A DNA stretch of 64,000 nucleotides from assembly GCA_037178625.1 (NCBI GenBank), contig CM074138.1, positions 806,001-870,000 on the forward strand, in the 5' to 3' direction. A program made the position numbers and the translations under genes. The notes under the pieces are model-generated. The model was not told where the DNA came from, searched no databases, and saw only the letters and a list, made by a program, of their open reading frames with translations. Of the stretch, positions 60,992-64,000 are shown piece by piece. Position 1 is the first letter of the stretch. Every line of letters starts with the position of its first letter. Source of the DNA: Skeletonema tropicum (taxonomy: Eukaryota; Bacillariophyta; Thalassiosirophyceae; Thalassiosirales; Thalassiosiraceae).

Positions 60992-62540
60992 TTATTTAGC
61001 TTTCTCTTTCGAATCTAGCTTCTTTTTTAGATTCTCGAGGTGGCCTCTAGCGCTGCCAATGTAGCCCCCTCCAAAGAGATTGTAATGATTGAGCTGGTGG
61101 TAGCAGTCGTAAAGAGGTTTCCGGTCCAGAAATCCTTCATCTTTCGGTATGAGAGAGTTGTATCCGTCCCAAAATGATTTACCTAGCCCTGCGCACCAAT
61201 CCATCTGAGATAGGAATAGAATTGCAAAGAAGTGATAAGAGGTGTTAGCTCTCTTCAAGTCAGCATGTCATTCAGCCCCGTTCAATACTGTCCAGGGCAT
61301 CTTTCAAGCTATTCAAATCACTCGTCGCTGTTGTAAGATAGCTCCCTCCAAACAAGTTAAAATGATTCAATTGGTGGTAGGCATCATATATTAGTGCACG
61401 ATCCTCAAAGCCATCATCCTCTGGAATTATTGTTCGATATCCATCCCAAAAGTCTCTTCCAAAGTAGGCACACCATTGCATCTGATTGGCACGAGATAAT
61501 ATGGACATTTAGCAGACGAGTACTGCCCACAAGCCACAACACTGGTAGAAACAATTACTAACAAATAATCAAGACAAACACAATGTAAAACTTACACCCC
61601 ACTCCGCCTCATGATGACCCCAGTAAACAGCAGGATCAAAAATACTTGGCTTGCCATCAGCACTGCCAATATTACCACTCCACAAGTCTCCATGCAGCAG
61701 CGATGGCTTGATTTCTTTCTCTCCGTGCAAATCTTCAAATAACAAGTGCAATCGCGGAGCAATATTATTCTCCCACAGGTTGGAACAATACGAATCACCC
61801 GCAAGATCGAGCTGATGACCGATACGATGGTCACGGAAGAACTCAATCCATTCTTGTGTTCCACTGTTTGGCTTTGTCCACGGATTGGGCTGAGGTGTAC
61901 CCCCAATTGTATTATCCACTGGAAATCCAAACGCTTTGTCTGGATTACCAGCTTCTTCTGTCGCTGGAGCCAAATGCATCTTGGCCATTGCCTTGCCAAG
62001 TGCCCGATCATCGGATCGGCCAGCGAGGTTGAGGTACTCCATGACAATGAGGCTGCCTTTCCCCTCCGAATAATCTCCGTAGTGGTACACTTTGGGAATT
62101 CGTAATGAATCTTCCCCCTGTTGAGAGCACTCATACATGGCCTGCAGGCCGAGTGCCTCACCGTGAAACATCTCCTCTGCCGACCGTGACGAAGATTTGA
62201 CAAAGAACGACACCGGTTTCCCATCATCACTTTCAGGTGGGTTTGTTACTGTAACTTTGCGGAAAGAGGCCCAACCCGATGAACCTGCTGGAATAGCTTT
62301 GTCGATTTTCCCATATCCTGCCGACGATGCCCATGATTCCAGCTCTTGATCTAGCGGTGCCATTGCTGCGAGTTGTGTTTGTGTGCCAAGTAGGCGAGTG
62401 GCAGATGATGATATGGGTGAGAAGGAAAATCCGAAACTGCAGCCTAACGGTGTGGATGCCGTGAGCAGTAGTGCAACGTTGGATATGCGAGTCATGTTCA
62501 TCCAATACCAATACAATGGGTTGCTGCCTCTCCCTTGCAT
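60992..62540 (-). CDS. FN3K: Fructosamine/ketosamine-3-kinase with two alternative last exons
   Basis: Exon 1 (62540-61596, 315 residues) holds a leader, then an FN3K kinase core: FFVKSSSRSAEEMFHGEA, LIVMEYLNL, the catalytic LLHGDLWSGNIG and the metal-binding IFDPAVYWGHHEAEWG. Two copies of the last exon follow: 61481-61272 (starts MQWCAYFGRDFWDGYRTIIP) and 61204-60992 (starts MDWCAGLGKSFWDGYNSLIP). Each has its own acceptor, phase 0, its own stop and the family's YHQLNH(F/Y)NLFGG end. Products would be 384 or 385 residues. FN3K phosphorylates sugar adducts on protein lysines so that they fall off. Met14 is an alternative start that exposes a signal-like leader. Confidence 0.88.
61482..61595 (-). 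other. Intron 1 of FN3K (proximal acceptor)
   Basis: Donor GTAAGT at 61595 and acceptor CCAATCAG ending at 61482. Skipping this exon would use the second acceptor (CTATCTCAG, ending at 61205). Confidence 0.7.
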
Positions 62541-62795
62541 GCACCTTGCAACTTAGTACGCTGTGAGGTGTTTTGTGTTAGTTTTCCTCCATGCTATTTT
62601 TCAGAAGTCCATCTTTCATCTCCCGCCAAGGATCGTATCAATTCCGACGTGCCTTTCATAATTTTGATCTCAATGAAGATCTTCTTCTTCTCCATCCTAC
62701 CTCTTCAATCCCAAATCCACCCATCATTGCTGCAACCTCTGAGTGTCGAGGCCAGTGACAACGCAATAGCCGGTTGTGGTCAATAGAAGATAGCA
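62541..62795. promoter_or_regulatory. Divergent spacer
   Basis: 255 bp between the FN3K start (minus) and the Tim17-family gene (plus). No specific element identified. Confidence 0.3.
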
Positions 62796-63674
62796 ATGAT
62801 GATGACGATGAAGAAAATGCAGCGGCAGCAGCGTACAACTACGCCGTCAACGATGATTGTGGCTGCTCTCATAGTCGTGGCACATCAAATGCTCACGACA
62901 TCAGCTACATCTTGTCACATCATATCTGCCCGTCCGGCGTTTTACCCTCATACGATCAATAGTGTCAGCCGCAGTAGCACCAAACATTCTGCTTCTACTT
63001 CAAGTACTAGATACACAAGGCGACAGAATGGAGCAACCAAGTCAGCTGGAGCCACAGACAACATCCAAACAGCTGGGCTACGAAAAAAGACGAAATCAAA
63101 AATGATTGAATTGGAGGATGATTTTGATTACAGTTACAATCCACAGTCAGAATCTGCTGCTCAATTGGAACAACAACAGCCTTCATTGGAGGAATTACGT
63201 AGTCAACTAGGACCACTCGGTCTATTGGTATCCAACACAATCGAGCTCACAATCGTTACAGTGGGCTCCTTCATTTCTGGTAGCCTATTAGGCTACGTTG
63301 GAGGAGGCGTCTTCAACATCCCATCCACTCTCTTTGGTAAATCAATGGGTAACTTGGGACAACGACTGGCAGCACTTAACGCAAAGGCATTCACACAATG
63401 TAAATCTTGGGGTAAACTATCCGCTGCCTTTTCTGGCTTCAACAACTTTGCACGTATGTGTCGAGGAAACATAGAGGATGATGGTTGGAATACTGTGATT
63501 GGTAGTGGTTTGACAGGTGCATTCTTGAGTCGGAATGGTGGTCCACAGGCAATGTTGCAGGGGGCTGCGACTTATGCTGGGTTTACCTATTTTTTGGATA
63601 AGATGACGAGATCGGATACTTCACAACGGGGTCAATCAGAATTGATGTATACGGATGTTCCCCTTGATGACTGA
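62796..63674 (+). CDS. Tim17/Tim22/Tim23-family membrane protein
   Basis: 292 residues. The first about 100 residues are a Thr/Ser/Arg-rich leader with a hydrophobic stretch (MIVAALIVVAHQML), suggesting organelle targeting. The C-terminal half has the family's four weak hydrophobic segments with Gly pairs: GSFISGSLLGYVGGGVF, WGKLSAAFSGFNNFARMCRG, WNTVIGSGLTGAFLS and GAATYAGFTYFLD. Tim17-family proteins form import channels in mitochondria and also occur as solute or protein channels in plastid envelopes; which applies is open. Several in-frame ATGs near the start leave the exact start uncertain. Confidence 0.75.
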   Translation: MMMTMKKMQRQQRTTTPSTMIVAALIVVAHQMLTTSATSCHIISARPAFYPHTINSVSRSSTKHSASTSSTRYTRRQNGATKSAGATDNIQTAGLRKKTKSKMIELEDDFDYSYNPQSESAAQLEQQQPSLEELRSQLGPLGLLVSNTIELTIVTVGSFISGSLLGYVGGGVFNIPSTLFGKSMGNLGQRLAALNAKAFTQCKSWGKLSAAFSGFNNFARMCRGNIEDDGWNTVIGSGLTGAFLSRNGGPQAMLQGAATYAGFTYFLDKMTRSDTSQRGQSELMYTDVPLDD

Positions 63675-64000
63675 CTTTGATTGATAGATGTTCATGAACT
63701 TAATTAATGTTATTGATTGAAATTATTCATTTTTGCCTCCCTTGATCGAGTATTGTACACTTCTTCTTCAATTCAGTACTGTACTGTTATTTACACGAGC
63801 GAGCCCTGACAGAGATTTTCTTCCAAACCTTCGAATAATCTTCGCCTTCGTAGGAATCAATATTAACCGGTACTTCATTTCCTCCTTCAGTCGCGGTGCA
63901 GGTGTATCAGCGGTGGTCTTGCTTTTTGAAGATTTCATTTTCGCTGTTGTGTAGGAAGTAGTATGTTGTTGTGGTTTGGAGTTTGGAAGGATACATTATT
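63675..64000. other. No feature seen
   Basis: 3' flank of the Tim17-family gene; no coding or repeat signal is visible up to the window edge. Confidence 0.4.

Overview
The window looks like nuclear DNA of a stramenopile alga, most likely a centric diatom. Supporting signs are short GT-AG introns (63-95 bp where I could place both sites), an N-terminal leader containing an ASAF-type motif as in diatom plastid proteins, diatom-style families (RING plus Sel1, BTB/T1 plus beta domain, N-terminally lipidated proteins) and a diverse transposable element load. No bacterial operons, rRNA genes or CRISPR arrays are visible.

Layout. 1-4.9 kb: a minus-strand Ty3/gypsy LTR retrotransposon leaving the window at its left edge, with its gag split by a 1.06 kb insertion carrying tRNA-like fragments. 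4.9-6.2 kb: a decayed PIF1-like helicase end and a 492 bp foldback element with a TA duplication. 7.6-13.8 kb: a satellite block of about 28 monomers of 185 bp with two tandem copies of a 1,852 bp higher-order repeat, flanked by older degenerate repeats. 15-16 kb: a second helicase relic. 16.1-18.1 kb: two near-identical genes of unknown function facing away from each other inside a long inverted duplication. 18.2-23.3 kb: aconitase X, a lipid-anchored protein and an MTH1-like Nudix hydrolase. 23.5-25.5 kb: a dead hAT element nested inside a foldback element. 26.4-34.4 kb: a giant chromatin remodeller in eight exons (2,478 residues, all phases consistent). 34.5-40.6 kb: a secreted binding-protein-like gene, an AlkB-type dioxygenase, a short-chain dehydrogenase and a damaged zinc-finger gene. 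41.6-44.8 kb: a structurally complete hAT transposon with one intron, 18 bp terminal inverted repeats and a perfect 8 bp target duplication. 45-55 kb: foldback elements, a membrane protein with a frame break, a RING/Sel1 protein, a DDE-like transposon with long degenerate terminal repeats, a BTB protein with a nonsense codon, a DOPA-dioxygenase family protein and a small hAT MITE beside the RTF2 promoter. 55.2-64 kb: RTF2, a locally duplicated small membrane protein, a LINE relic, cystinosin, an RNase II N-terminal-like protein, a fructosamine kinase with two alternative last exons and a Tim17-family protein.

The host genes are ordinary single loci on both strands with short spacers. They cover chromatin and replication (remodeller, RTF2), damage and repair (MTH1, AlkB, fructosamine kinase), organelle transport (Tim17 family, cystinosin) and general metabolism (aconitase X, SDR). 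The most unusual items are the remodeller's domain set, the fructosamine kinase terminal-exon duplication, the inverted gene pair, the higher-order satellite and the apparently intact hAT element. Splice sites, domain calls and element ends were read by eye; no database search or alignment was run.
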